Origin: DASXRA01 sp036558905 | GTDB taxonomy: Bacteria; Actinomycetota; Actinomycetes; Mycobacteriales; Jatrophihabitantaceae | DNA: 38,551 bases | Reading direction: 5' to 3' | Assembly: GCA_036558905.1 (NCBI GenBank) | Contig: DATBER010000159.1 | Coordinates: forward strand, 1 to 38,551 | Made by a program: the position numbers and the translations under genes | Notes under the pieces: model-generated | What the model saw: the letters and a program-made list of their open reading frames with translations, nothing else | Databases searched by the model: none | What the model was told of the DNA's origin: nothing | Shown: in pieces, positions 7,043 to 15,003 of the stretch | Layout: each line of letters opens with the position of its first letter | How positions within the stretch are numbered: the first letter of the stretch is position 1

Positions 7043-8236
7043 TCAACCCGCGCGATATTCGCGGAGCAGTCCCCGGCTGATGATCGTCTTCTGGATCTCG
7101 GACGTACCCTCGCCGATGAGCAGGAACGGCGCCTCACGCATGAGCCGCTCGATCTCGTACTCCTTCGAGTAGCCGTATCCGCCGTGGATGCGGAACGACT
7201 CCTGCGTGACCTCGGCGCAGTACTCGGAGGCCAGCAGCTTGGCCATGCCGGCCTCGACGTCGTTGCGCTCGCCCGCATCCTTCAGCCTGGCTGCGTTCAC
7301 CATCATCAGGTGGGCGGCCTCGACCTTGGTGGCCATCTCGGCCAGCTTGAACGCGATCGCCTGGTGCTCGGCGATCGGCTTGCCGAACGTCTGGCGCTGC
7401 TGGGCGTACGCCACGGCCAGCTCGAAAGCCCTTATCGCGACGCCACATCCACGCGCGGCCACGTTGACCCGGCCGACCTCGACGCCGTCCATCATCTGGT
7501 AGAAGCCCTTGCCCCGCTCGCCGCCGAGCACCGACGACGCCGGTACGCGCACCCCGTCGAGCACCATCTCGGTCGTCTCGACCCCTTTGTAGCCCATCTT
7601 GTCGATCTTGCCGGGGATCGTCAGTCCGGGACGCGTCTCGCCGAAACCGGGTTCCTTCTCGACCAGGAACGTGGTCATGTTGCGGTACGCCGAATCGGCG
7701 CCCAGGTCGTCGCGCACGAGGGTGGCCACGACGCCGGCGCGCGCGCCGTTGGTCAGCCACATCTTCTGCCCGTCCAGCACGAACTCGTCGCCCTCGGCGC
7801 GGGCCCGGGACTTGATCGCGGCGACGTCGGACCCGCACTCCGGCTCGCTCATCGAGAACGCGCCGCGGATCTCGCCCGACGCCATGAGCGGCAGCAGCCG
7901 CTGCTTCTGCTCGTCAGTACCGTGCTGGGCGATCATGTACGCAACGATGAAGTGCGTGTTGATCACTCCGGAGATCGACATCCAACCGCGGGCGATCTGC
8001 TCGACGACCAGCGCATAAGTCAGCAGCGACTCGCCGAGGCCGCCGTACTCCTCGCTGATCGTCAGGCCGAACAGGCCCATCTCCTTCATACCGTCGACGA
8101 TCGCCTCGGGGAACTCGTCCTTGTGCTCGAGCTCGGTCGCGTACGGGATGATCTCCTTCTCGACGAAGGTCTTGACGGTCGACAGGATCTCGGTCTGGAA
8201 CTCGGTCAGACCAGCCGTCTGGGCCAGGCGCGCCAT
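7043..8236 (-). CDS. Acyl-CoA dehydrogenase (candidate methylsuccinyl-CoA dehydrogenase)
   Basis: A 397-residue FAD acyl-CoA dehydrogenase of normal length. Family signatures are present: FSMSEPECGSDVAAI and KMWLTNG in the middle domain, and RIHGGYGYSKEYEIERLMRE plus GEGTSEIQ, which carries the likely catalytic Glu, near the C-terminus. Start ATG 8236 has GAGGAG nine bases upstream. As I remember them, very similar proteins occur in Streptomyces next to crotonyl-CoA carboxylase/reductase and a CitE-type lyase, where the role assigned is in the ethylmalonyl-CoA pathway. The malyl-CoA lyase-like gene three genes upstream on the same strand supports that reading, but a general fatty- or branched-acyl substrate is possible. 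Confidence 0.85.
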   Translation of the reverse strand: MARLAQTAGLTEFQTEILSTVKTFVEKEIIPYATELEHKDEFPEAIVDGMKEMGLFGLTISEEYGGLGESLLTYALVVEQIARGWMSISGVINTHFIVAYMIAQHGTDEQKQRLLPLMASGEIRGAFSMSEPECGSDVAAIKSRARAEGDEFVLDGQKMWLTNGARAGVVATLVRDDLGADSAYRNMTTFLVEKEPGFGETRPGLTIPGKIDKMGYKGVETTEMVLDGVRVPASSVLGGERGKGFYQMMDGVEVGRVNVAARGCGVAIRAFELAVAYAQQRQTFGKPIAEHQAIAFKLAEMATKVEAAHLMMVNAARLKDAGERNDVEAGMAKLLASEYCAEVTQESFRIHGGYGYSKEYEIERLMREAPFLLIGEGTSEIQKTIISRGLLREYRAG

Positions 8237-8312
8237 CGTCAACACTCCTCGGGGAAACGGGAAGTTACCGAGAAGTATCGCCCTTGAGCCGGGCAACTGC
8301 CGGTGAGATCGG

Positions 8313-9068
8313 TTACTTCACCACGGAGGTGTAGTCGACGACGTCGTTCGACGGCGGCAGGGCCGGCGAGAACGGCTTGTTGTAGTCGCTGATGGTCAGT
8401 CCGCCGCCGTCGCCGGGAGCACTTTCGACCTTGAGCAGCAAGGGCGCTCCGCTGGCCGCGACGTAGATCTTGCTGCCGTCCTTGGTGTCGGTGTAGACGG
8501 TGGCGGCCGTGCCGCTGACCGTCGCGGTGCCGCCCTTGGTGAACGGTCCCGACTGGCTGGCCGCGCTCGTCTTGTACGACTGGACGAAGTGATCCTTGTC
8601 GACGTAGTCGAGCAGCTGGGCGAACTCGGATTGCGACGTCGGCACGCGCACCCAGTGCGGGGCCAGCGTTGCGGCCAACTGCTCGACGTCGGGCTTGTTG
8701 CCGATGGTCGCCTTCCAGTTGGCCACGCTCGTCTTGACGTAGGTGTCGGCACCGTGGCCGGCCAGGTCGAACCGAGCACTGCCCTGGGTGAAGAAGCCGG
8801 AGCCACCGTCGGCGCCGAAGTGCACATCCAGGCTGTACGGCATGTTCTGATCCTTGCCACTGCCCACGACGTGGAAGCTGTGCGCCGCGCCGACGGCGGA
8901 GAACACCCGGTCGACGAAGCTCTTGACGTCGAGGTTCGCGTTCTCTGAGGCGGCGCCGGCCGGCGGTGTGCTCGGGCTGTGGCTCTTCTCGTTCGACGAG
9001 CAGGAGGCGACTACGAGAGATGCGACGGCGACCGTCACGAGCGCAGTGATCAATGCCCTAGGTCGCAT
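8313..9068 (-). CDS. Lipoprotein of unknown function
   Basis: A 251-residue exported lipoprotein. The signal segment ends in lipobox VVASC (lipidated Cys23), followed by a Ser/Pro-rich linker. The mature part consists mostly of alternating beta-like stretches and resembles in layout the LppX/LprG-type lipid-binding lipoproteins (conserved start with a DVKSFVDRVFSAVGAAHSFH-like segment), but I cannot assign it firmly. GAGGAG lies ten bases before ATG 9068. It sits between the SDR gene and the acyl-CoA dehydrogenase gene on the same strand, with gaps of 44 and 76 bases, so co-transcription is possible. Confidence 0.8.
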   Translation of the reverse strand: MRPRALITALVTVAVASLVVASCSSNEKSHSPSTPPAGAASENANLDVKSFVDRVFSAVGAAHSFHVVGSGKDQNMPYSLDVHFGADGGSGFFTQGSARFDLAGHGADTYVKTSVANWKATIGNKPDVEQLAATLAPHWVRVPTSQSEFAQLLDYVDKDHFVQSYKTSAASQSGPFTKGGTATVSGTAATVYTDTKDGSKIYVAASGAPLLLKVESAPGDGGGLTISDYNKPFSPALPPSNDVVDYTSVVK

Positions 9069-9112
9069 CGCGACGGAACTCCTCGAACGGAAACGACAGA
9101 ACGGGCCGAACT

Positions 9113-9934
9113 CTAACGGACCGTCCGATCCGCGTCAGGTGAACGACTGGCAAACCGGCGCGCGCCCGGGCGACCCTGCCCGCCGTCGACAACCACGTTG
9201 GTGCCGGTGATCCACGACGCCCGGTCCGACAGCAGGAACGCGACGACATCGGCTACTTCGTCGAGGGTGCCCAGCCGTCCCCACGGGAACTCGGTGGCGA
9301 GCCAGGTCGCGAACTCGTCCGGGAACTGCTCGCGGAACTGCTCGTGGCCGCCACCGGGGAACATGATCGAGCCGGGCGACACCGCGTTGACCCGGATCGA
9401 CTGCGACGCCAGCTCGTGGGCCAGCTCGACGGCAAGCGTGACCTCGGCTGCTTTGGCCGTGGCGTACGTGGTGCGCGGGGTCGGGCGCAGCCCGCTGACC
9501 GACGCGATCAGCACCGCCGAACCGCCGTGGGCCATGTGCGGCACGGCCGAGCTGACCAGCGCGACCGCGTGGCCGACGTTGAGCGCAAGTGTTCCGGCCA
9601 TCGACGCTGCCACCTGCGCCGGCGACTCACCCAGCACCGCCCCGCCCACCGCTCCGCCGGCGTTGGCCACCACGTGGTCGAGACCGCCGAGTTCGGCGGC
9701 GATTCCGTCGACGGCGGCCGCCAGCGCAACCGGCTCGGCGACGTCGGCCGAACGGGTCAGCACGGTGGTGCCGTGCGCGGCGAGCGCCTCGCGGGCCGAG
9801 TCGAGCCGGGCCGGGTCGCGGGCGATCAACCCGACCTGCGCGCCTTCCTCGGCCAGCCGGTGGGCGATGGCCAGCCCGATGCCCTGACTGGCCCCGGTGA
9901 TCACCGCGCGGGCGCCCCGCAGGTGGAGATCCAT
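9113..9934 (-). CDS. SDR-family oxidoreductase (FabG-like)
   Basis: A 273-residue classical short-chain dehydrogenase/reductase. The nucleotide-binding TGASQGIG is at about 13-20, NAGG at about 90, the catalytic Ser lies in ASVSGL, and Tyr/Lys are in YATAKAAE. The C-terminus has the usual TGTNVVVDGGQG. Its ATG overlaps the stop of the malyl-CoA lyase-like gene by one base (TGATG), indicating an operon. An acyl-CoA or hydroxyacid substrate in the same pathway is plausible. A tail of about 20 basic residues follows the normal end of the fold. Confidence 0.9.
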   Translation of the reverse strand: MDLHLRGARAVITGASQGIGLAIAHRLAEEGAQVGLIARDPARLDSAREALAAHGTTVLTRSADVAEPVALAAAVDGIAAELGGLDHVVANAGGAVGGAVLGESPAQVAASMAGTLALNVGHAVALVSSAVPHMAHGGSAVLIASVSGLRPTPRTTYATAKAAEVTLAVELAHELASQSIRVNAVSPGSIMFPGGGHEQFREQFPDEFATWLATEFPWGRLGTLDEVADVVAFLLSDRASWITGTNVVVDGGQGRPGARRFASRSPDADRTVR

Positions 9935-10893
9935 CAGCCTTCGGGCGGCGTGAACGTGCTGGTGCGCGCGAGGCCGGCCGCCCGGCCCTTGGCCGCGATG
10001 ACCAGTGCCATCTTGCGGGAGGCCTCGTCGATCATCTCGTCGCCGAGCATGGCCGAACCCTTTTTGCCACCGGCCTCGGACGTGGCCCAGTCGTAGGCGT
10101 CCAGGATCAGCTCGGCGTGGTCGTAGTCGTCCTGGCTCGGCGCATACACCCCGTTGGCGGCGTCGATCTGCCCTGGGTGCAGCACCCACTTGCCGTCGAA
10201 GCCCAAGGCGGCCGACCGCGACGCCACCCGGCGGAATCCCTCGACGTCGCGAATCTGCAGGTACGGCCCGTCGATCGCCTGCTTGTCGTTGGCCCGCGCC
10301 GCCATGAGAATCGACATCAGGATGTGGTGGTACGCGTCGCCCACGTCGTAGCCGGGCGGCTGCTCGCCCACCACGAGCGACTTCATGTTGATGCTGGCCA
10401 TGAAGTCGGCCGGTCCGAAGATGATCGTCTCGACCCGGGGCGAGGCCTGGGCGATCTCGTTCACGGCGATCAGCCCCTGGGCGTTCTCGATCTGGGCCTC
10501 GATGCCGATGCGGCCCACCTCGAACCCCATCGTCTTCTCGATCTGGGTCAGCAGCGTGTCCAGCGTGATCACCTGGGCGGCGCTCTGGACCTTGGGCAGC
10601 ATGATGCAGTCGAGGTTCGGCCCGGCGCCCTCGACCACCTCGATCACATCGCGGTACGTCCAGTGCGTGGTGAGGTCGTTGACGCGAACGACGCGGATCT
10701 TGTCGCCCCAACCGCCCTCGTTCAGCGCGGCGACGATGTTCTTGCGCGCCTCGGGCTTGGCGAGTGGCGCGCACGCGTCCTCGAGGTCGAGGAACACCTG
10801 GTCGGCCGGCAGTCCCTTGGCCTTTTCGAGGAAGCGCGGGTTGCTGCCCGGGACGGCCAGACAGGAACGACGGGGACGCAGGTCGGCGGTCAT
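9934..10893 (-). CDS. HpcH/HpaI aldolase, CitE-type: probable malyl-CoA/beta-methylmalyl-CoA lyase
   Basis: A 319-residue TIM-barrel C-C lyase. Motifs: RRSCLAVPGSNPRFLEKA at the N-terminus, metal-binding FLDLEDACAP, GRIGIEAQIENAQG, IIFGPADFMASINM and KWVLHPGQI. Enzymes with this pattern cleave malyl-CoA or beta-methylmalyl-CoA to glyoxylate plus acetyl- or propionyl-CoA in the ethylmalonyl-CoA pathway. I start at ATG 10893 because family members begin a few residues before PRRSCLAVPGS; the frame extends upstream to 11001 but with no family-like sequence. It is the first gene of the minus-strand run with the SDR, lipoprotein and acyl-CoA dehydrogenase genes. Confidence 0.85.
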   Translation of the reverse strand: MTADLRPRRSCLAVPGSNPRFLEKAKGLPADQVFLDLEDACAPLAKPEARKNIVAALNEGGWGDKIRVVRVNDLTTHWTYRDVIEVVEGAGPNLDCIMLPKVQSAAQVITLDTLLTQIEKTMGFEVGRIGIEAQIENAQGLIAVNEIAQASPRVETIIFGPADFMASINMKSLVVGEQPPGYDVGDAYHHILMSILMAARANDKQAIDGPYLQIRDVEGFRRVASRSAALGFDGKWVLHPGQIDAANGVYAPSQDDYDHAELILDAYDWATSEAGGKKGSAMLGDEMIDEASRKMALVIAAKGRAAGLARTSTFTPPEG

Positions 10894-11007
10894 GCCTGCG
10901 AGCATGCCACCCGATCCGCCGCCCCTCGGTGTGACTTTGACCCCCGAACGGTCGCTATCCGACCGGCTCGGCGACCCTTCGGGGTCGAAGTGGGAGCGCA
11001 AGCCGGC

Positions 11008-11961
11008 TCAGTCGATGTCGGCCGGGGTGGCCCGGGCGCGGACGACCAGCGCCAGCCCGCCGAGCAGCAGCAACAAGCCGGGCAGGGCGCTCAGCGGCGG
11101 GTGCTGGTGCAGCCACAGGTAGGCGACGAGCGCGGCACCCGGCGTCTCGAGCAGCAGGGCCAGGCTGACCACCGTGGGGCTGGTCGTGTGCAACACCACA
11201 TTGATGAGCGTGTGTCCGAGCAGCTGGGCACACAGCGTCACGAGCACGATCTTGAACCAGGCGTTGCCGGAGAAGCCCGTCATCGATACGCCACCGATCA
11301 CGCAGGCGATCAGCAGCAGCACCGCGCAGGTGGCGTAGCAGACCGCGGTGTACGCCGTCGTGGACATCCGGGCCCGGGCCGCCGCCCCGATCGTCACGTA
11401 GCCGGCGGCGGCACAGCCCCCGGCCAGGGCCAGCAGGTCTCCGCCCAACGCCCGGGCCGACACGCTCAGGTCGGCGCCCGCGACCAGCGCCGTGCCGAAC
11501 GCCGCCACGACGATGCCGGCCCAGGCCAGGCCGGGTAGTCGACGTCCGAGGGCCAGGGCGATCAGCCCGGCGAAGATCGGCTGGGCGCACACGAGCGCGG
11601 TCGCCGAGGCCACGCTCGTCATGGTCAGGCTGGGCACCCAGGTGCCGAAGTGCAGGGCCAGGGCCACCCCGGCGAGCAGCGCCAATCCCCAGGCCTTCCG
11701 CCCGACGTGACGGGCCGCGCGCCGGGCGTCGCGGCGGGCCAGCGTCGCGGCGGTCGCGAACCCGGCACCCATCACGTTGCGCCACAAGGAGATCGCGAGC
11801 GCCGGCGCCACCGTGGCGGCCATCAGCGGTCCGGAGAAGGACACTCCGGCGATGGCCACGGCCAGCAGCATCGCGTCGCGAGGTGGCGGTGCGGCCAGCC
11901 TCTCGGCGCTCTGCTGCCGCGCCGCGCTCACCACGTTTGCCATCGTGGCACGCTGCATCAC
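11008..11961 (-). CDS. EamA/DMT-family transporter
   Basis: A 317-residue membrane protein with about ten hydrophobic segments arranged as two five-helix EamA repeats (about 30-160 and 180-305), of the drug/metabolite transporter superfamily. Typical conserved pieces are SLWRNVMGAG after the second segment, LHFGTWVPSL, and ETPGAALVAYLWL near the end. Direction is probably export of a small metabolite. The start is uncertain: GTG 11961, ATG 11958 or ATG 11943; none has a convincing ribosome site. It is divergent from the MgtE_N/CBS gene with only 34 bases between. Confidence 0.85.
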   Translation of the reverse strand: MMQRATMANVVSAARQQSAERLAAPPPRDAMLLAVAIAGVSFSGPLMAATVAPALAISLWRNVMGAGFATAATLARRDARRAARHVGRKAWGLALLAGVALALHFGTWVPSLTMTSVASATALVCAQPIFAGLIALALGRRLPGLAWAGIVVAAFGTALVAGADLSVSARALGGDLLALAGGCAAAGYVTIGAAARARMSTTAYTAVCYATCAVLLLIACVIGGVSMTGFSGNAWFKIVLVTLCAQLLGHTLINVVLHTTSPTVVSLALLLETPGAALVAYLWLHQHPPLSALPGLLLLLGGLALVVRARATPADID

Positions 11962-11983
11962 CAGGTTTCCGGGCCGCGGCGAC

Positions 11984-11989
11984 TAATCT
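11984..11989 (+). promoter_or_regulatory. -10 element, predicted leaderless transcript
   Basis: TAATCT ends six bases before the GTG at 11996. With a start point about seven bases after the -10, the mRNA would begin at or within a base of the start codon. No Shine-Dalgarno sequence is present. Confidence 0.55.
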
Positions 11990-11995
11990 TCACGC

Positions 11996-13384
11996 GTGAG
12001 TGCTGTGCCGAGGGTGTTTATCGCCCACCTTTCAGGCATAGGCGTCTTCGACCCGAACGGCGATCAGATCGGACGGGTTCGCGACGCCGTTGCCACCCTG
12101 CGCGTCGGGCGCCAGCCGCCCCGCGTGCTGGGCCTGGTGGTCGAATTGCTGTACCGACATCGCATCTTCGTCCCGATGGGGCGTGTCACTCGCATCGAGA
12201 ACGACGCGGTGATGCTGACGACCGGCACGGTGAACATGAGGCGCTTCGAGCGACGCCCGAGCGAGCTGCTCGTGCTGAGCGAACTGCTCGACCGCACCGT
12301 GACCGTCACCGAGGACGGCCGGCGGGTCAGCATCGTCGACGTCGCGATGGAGCAGAACCGGATCAACAACTGGGAGATCACCCGGCTGGCCGTGCGCGGA
12401 TCGGGCAGCCGCATCACCCGGCGGCGGGGCGAGCTGTTCCAGGTCGACTGGAACGAGGTCGACGGTCTGTCACTGTCCGAGTCGAACCAGGGTACCGAGA
12501 CGCTGCTGGCCGTACTGGCCGGCATGCGCCCGGCCGACGTGGCCGGCGCGCTGCGCGACATGACCGGCAAGCGCCGTCTCGAGGTGGCCAAGGCCCTGGA
12601 CGACGAGCGGCTGGCCGACGTGCTCGAGGAGATGTCCGAGGACGACCAGGTGCGGCTGCTGGCGTCCCTGGAGGACGAGCGGGCCGCCGACGTCCTGGAG
12701 GCGATGGACGACGACGACGCGGCCGACCTGCTGTCCGAGCTGCCGACCGACGAGCAGGAACGTCTGCTCAAGCTGATGGAGCCGGACGAAGCCGAGCCGG
12801 TGCGCCGCCTCATGACCTACGCCGAGTACACCGCCGGCGGGCTGATGACCACCGAGCCGGTGATCCTGCTGCCCGACGCGACGGTGGCCGAGGCCCTGGC
12901 CCTGGTGCGCAATCCCGATCTGCCCACGGCGTTGGCCACCCAGGTGTTCGTGGTGCGCCCGCCGCAGGCCACGCCCACGGGCAAGTTCCTCGGCACGGCG
13001 TTCCTGCAGCGACTGCTGCGCGAGGCGCCGTCCGTGCTGGTGAGCGGCCTGGCCGAGAAGGATCCCGCCGCCTTGCGCCCGGACACCCCGATCACCGAGG
13101 TCACCAAGCACATGGCCACCTACGACCTGGTGGCCGCCCCGGTGGTCGACGAGAACGACCGCCTGCTCGGGGCGGTGTCGGTCGACGACGTCCTCGACCA
13201 CCTGCTGCCTGAGGACTGGCGCGACATCGACACCGAGTCGGCCGAACCACCGGGCCCGACGGTCGGTGCGCCGCCGGCGACGGCCAGACCGACCGGAGCG
13301 CCTGGACGACCGACGCTCGGCGCACCGCCGGCGACGGCCAGACCGGCCGAGGCGCCACGACCGCCGGGCGGCCGCCATGGCTGA
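11996..13384 (+). CDS. MgtE_N and CBS-domain protein without the Mg channel domain
   Basis: A 462-residue soluble protein. Residues 5-130 look like a PRC-barrel pair, about 165-290 is an MgtE N-terminal helical repeat (DVLEEMSEDDQVRLLASLEDE, with acidic clusters), and about 293-440 contains two CBS motifs (MTTEPVILLPDATVAEAL and VVDENDRLLGAVSVDDVLDHLL). The MgtE membrane channel is absent. The C-terminal 40 residues are a Pro/Ala-rich duplicated tail. It overlaps the DUF1003 membrane-protein gene by eight bases; the same pair occurs near mrp in mycobacteria (Rv1232c-Rv1231c as I recall). It may sense Mg or nucleotides and act on that membrane partner (inference). Confidence 0.88.
   Translation: MSAVPRVFIAHLSGIGVFDPNGDQIGRVRDAVATLRVGRQPPRVLGLVVELLYRHRIFVPMGRVTRIENDAVMLTTGTVNMRRFERRPSELLVLSELLDRTVTVTEDGRRVSIVDVAMEQNRINNWEITRLAVRGSGSRITRRRGELFQVDWNEVDGLSLSESNQGTETLLAVLAGMRPADVAGALRDMTGKRRLEVAKALDDERLADVLEEMSEDDQVRLLASLEDERAADVLEAMDDDDAADLLSELPTDEQERLLKLMEPDEAEPVRRLMTYAEYTAGGLMTTEPVILLPDATVAEALALVRNPDLPTALATQVFVVRPPQATPTGKFLGTAFLQRLLREAPSVLVSGLAEKDPAALRPDTPITEVTKHMATYDLVAAPVVDENDRLLGAVSVDDVLDHLLPEDWRDIDTESAEPPGPTVGAPPATARPTGAPGRPTLGAPPATARPAEAPRPPGGRHG
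13265..13372 (+). repeat. 54-base tandem duplication in the MgtE_N/CBS gene tail
   Basis: Two adjacent copies, 13265-13318 and 13319-13372, encode an 18-residue unit beginning GAPPATARP. The DNA copies are nearly identical over the first 35 bases and drift later. The length keeps the reading frame. Confidence 0.75.
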
Positions 13385-13853
13385 GCGGCGCGGCGACCGG
13401 CTCGACCAGCCGCGCGAGCCCCGGGCGTTGCGGCCACCACGCATCGACGCCGAGGCATTCGGCCAGTGGACCGAGAAGGTCGCTCGGTTCCTCGGCACGG
13501 GGCGCTACCTGGTCGTGCAGACAGTGGTGATCATCCTCTGGATCGGCTGGAACACGCTGACCCCGAAGGGCTGGCACTTCGACCCGTACGCGTTCCTGTT
13601 CTTGACCCTGATCCTGTCGCTACAGGCCGCGTACTCGGCGCCGCTGATCCTGCTCGCGACCAACCGGCAGGACGACCGCGACCGGGTCAACCTCGAAGAG
13701 GACCGCAGCCAGTCCCGGCAGGCCAAAGCCGATCTGGAGTACCTGGCCCGCGAACTGGCCGCCGTCCGGCTGGCCCTGGGCGACGTGGTAACCCGCGACT
13801 TCCTGCGCTCGGAGCTCACCCGCCTCGACGGCGGCCGCGACCAGTCCAACTGA
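13377..13853 (+). CDS. DUF1003 membrane protein
   Basis: A 158-residue protein of the DUF1003 family. A charged N-terminus is followed by two membrane helices (about 43-61, containing IILWIGWNTL, and 69-93, FLFLTLILSLQAAYSAPLIL), the conserved NRQDDRDR turn, and a C-terminal coiled-coil-like helix (about 105-140). ATG 13377 overlaps the end of the MgtE_N/CBS gene by eight bases. Function is unknown; the persistent pairing with an MgtE_N/CBS protein suggests the two act together, perhaps in ion homeostasis (inference). Confidence 0.88.
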   Translation: MAERRGDRLDQPREPRALRPPRIDAEAFGQWTEKVARFLGTGRYLVVQTVVIILWIGWNTLTPKGWHFDPYAFLFLTLILSLQAAYSAPLILLATNRQDDRDRVNLEEDRSQSRQAKADLEYLARELAAVRLALGDVVTRDFLRSELTRLDGGRDQSN

Positions 13854-13869
13854 GCCGGAAACGCCAGAT

Positions 13870-13930
13870 GGGCCGGCACCGGCGATACCGGCGTCATCGG
13901 AGTACAGCACTGCTGTCCAAGTGCCGGCCC
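13870..13930. terminator. Palindromic region between convergent genes, probable bidirectional terminator
   Basis: GGGCCGGCAC (13870-13879) and GTGCCGGCCC (13921-13930) are perfect 10-base arms. Inside lies a second perfect hairpin, ACAGCA-C-TGCTGT (13904-13916). The region separates the DUF1003 gene (plus) from azlD (minus). No T-run follows, as is common for actinobacterial terminators. Confidence 0.55.
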
Positions 13931-13995
13931 TCGGGTGTCGGACGTCGAGGTCGGCCACGTTCGGGACGGATGCCGCCGGCATTGCTCGGCCTGGG

Positions 13996-14304
13996 CTATC
14001 CGGCCAGCCGGAGCAGCGCGGCCACGGCGGCGGCGATCACCACGACGGCCAGGAACGGTGCGCGGCGCCACACGGCCACCGCGCCGGCGGCGAATCCGGC
14101 CAGGCGCGGGCCGTCCCACTGCAGGTGCCGCCCGGAGGCCAGCGCCTCGACGACGACCAGCGCGGCCAGCAGCGCCACCGGCAACAGCTCGACCAGCCGG
14201 CGCACCCGCGGCTCGTCCAGCACCCGGGCCGGCACCAGATAGCCGGCCAGCTTGAGCAGGTAGCAGCCGGCCGCGGTGGCCAGCACGAGCGCCCAGGGGT
14301 TCAT
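13996..14304 (-). CDS. azlD: AzlD-family branched-chain amino-acid export subunit
   Basis: A 102-residue protein with three to four hydrophobic segments. It has the usual AzlD start (ALVLATAAGCYLLKLAGYLV) and a conserved helix RRLVELLPVALLAALVVVEAL. It partners AzlC in export of branched-chain amino acids or analogues. ATG 14304 overlaps the azlC stop by four bases (ATGA). Confidence 0.88.
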   Translation of the reverse strand: MNPWALVLATAAGCYLLKLAGYLVPARVLDEPRVRRLVELLPVALLAALVVVEALASGRHLQWDGPRLAGFAAGAVAVWRRAPFLAVVVIAAAVAALLRLAG

Positions 14305-14981
14305 CGCCGGCTCCCGGCCGGGACGCGCAGGCTGCCCAGTAGCAGGGCAGCTGCCGACGCCAGGATGGGCACGCCCGGCGGGGTCAGCGGGATGAGCACC
14401 AGGGCGATCACCGCGGCGCCCACGGCGATCCGCCGCTCGACCGCGCCGGCGCGCAGCCGGGGGGCGAGCAGGGCCAGGAACGCCGCCGGCACGACGGCGT
14501 CCAGCCCGAACTTGGTCGGATCGCCGAGGGCCTGCGCGCCGGCCGCCCCGGCGAGCGTCGTCGCGTTCCAGCACACGTAGATACCGGCGAACGTCCACCA
14601 GAACGCCAACCGGGACAGTGCCGGGTCGCGCCGGGCCACCGCCATGGCCGTCGTCTCGTCGATGGTGCCGTGGGCGGCGGCGAACCGACGAAGGCCGCGC
14701 ACCTCGAGCAGGGGCGCCAGCCGCATCGCGTACAGGGTGTTGCGCGCGCCCAGCAGCAGCCCGCTGGTCAGCGCGGTGCCCAGCGTGCCGCCGCCCGCCA
14801 CCACGCCGACCACGGCGAACTGCGTCCCGCCGGTGAACGCCAGCAGCGACAGCAGCGAGGTCTGCAATACCGACAGGCCGGCCGCCACCGAGGCGGCCCC
14901 GAACGCGACGCCGTAGGCGCCGACCGCGAGGCCGACGCCCAGCGAGTCGCGCACGACGCCGCGGCGATTCTCTTCCAGCAC
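14301..14981 (-). CDS. azlC: AzlC-family branched-chain amino-acid exporter
   Basis: A 226-residue membrane protein with the AzlC/YgaZ signatures: AVGAYGVAFGAASVAAGLS, LLAFTGGTQFAVVG and a LLGARNTLYAM motif, and about six to seven hydrophobic segments. With AzlD it forms the large subunit of an amino-acid exporter. It starts 22 bases after the AraC-type regulator gene on the same strand, an arrangement commonly seen for AraC-AzlC-AzlD. Confidence 0.92.
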   Translation of the reverse strand: MLEENRRGVVRDSLGVGLAVGAYGVAFGAASVAAGLSVLQTSLLSLLAFTGGTQFAVVGVVAGGGTLGTALTSGLLLGARNTLYAMRLAPLLEVRGLRRFAAAHGTIDETTAMAVARRDPALSRLAFWWTFAGIYVCWNATTLAGAAGAQALGDPTKFGLDAVVPAAFLALLAPRLRAGAVERRIAVGAAVIALVLIPLTPPGVPILASAAALLLGSLRVPAGSRR

Positions 14982-15003
14982 CCCGCCGACGCTAGGTCGG
15001 GCG

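Noticed and set aside
13261..13376. CRISPR-like or phase-variable repeat
   Set aside because: Only two coding copies of a 54-base unit with no spacers; it is a duplicated low-complexity protein tail.
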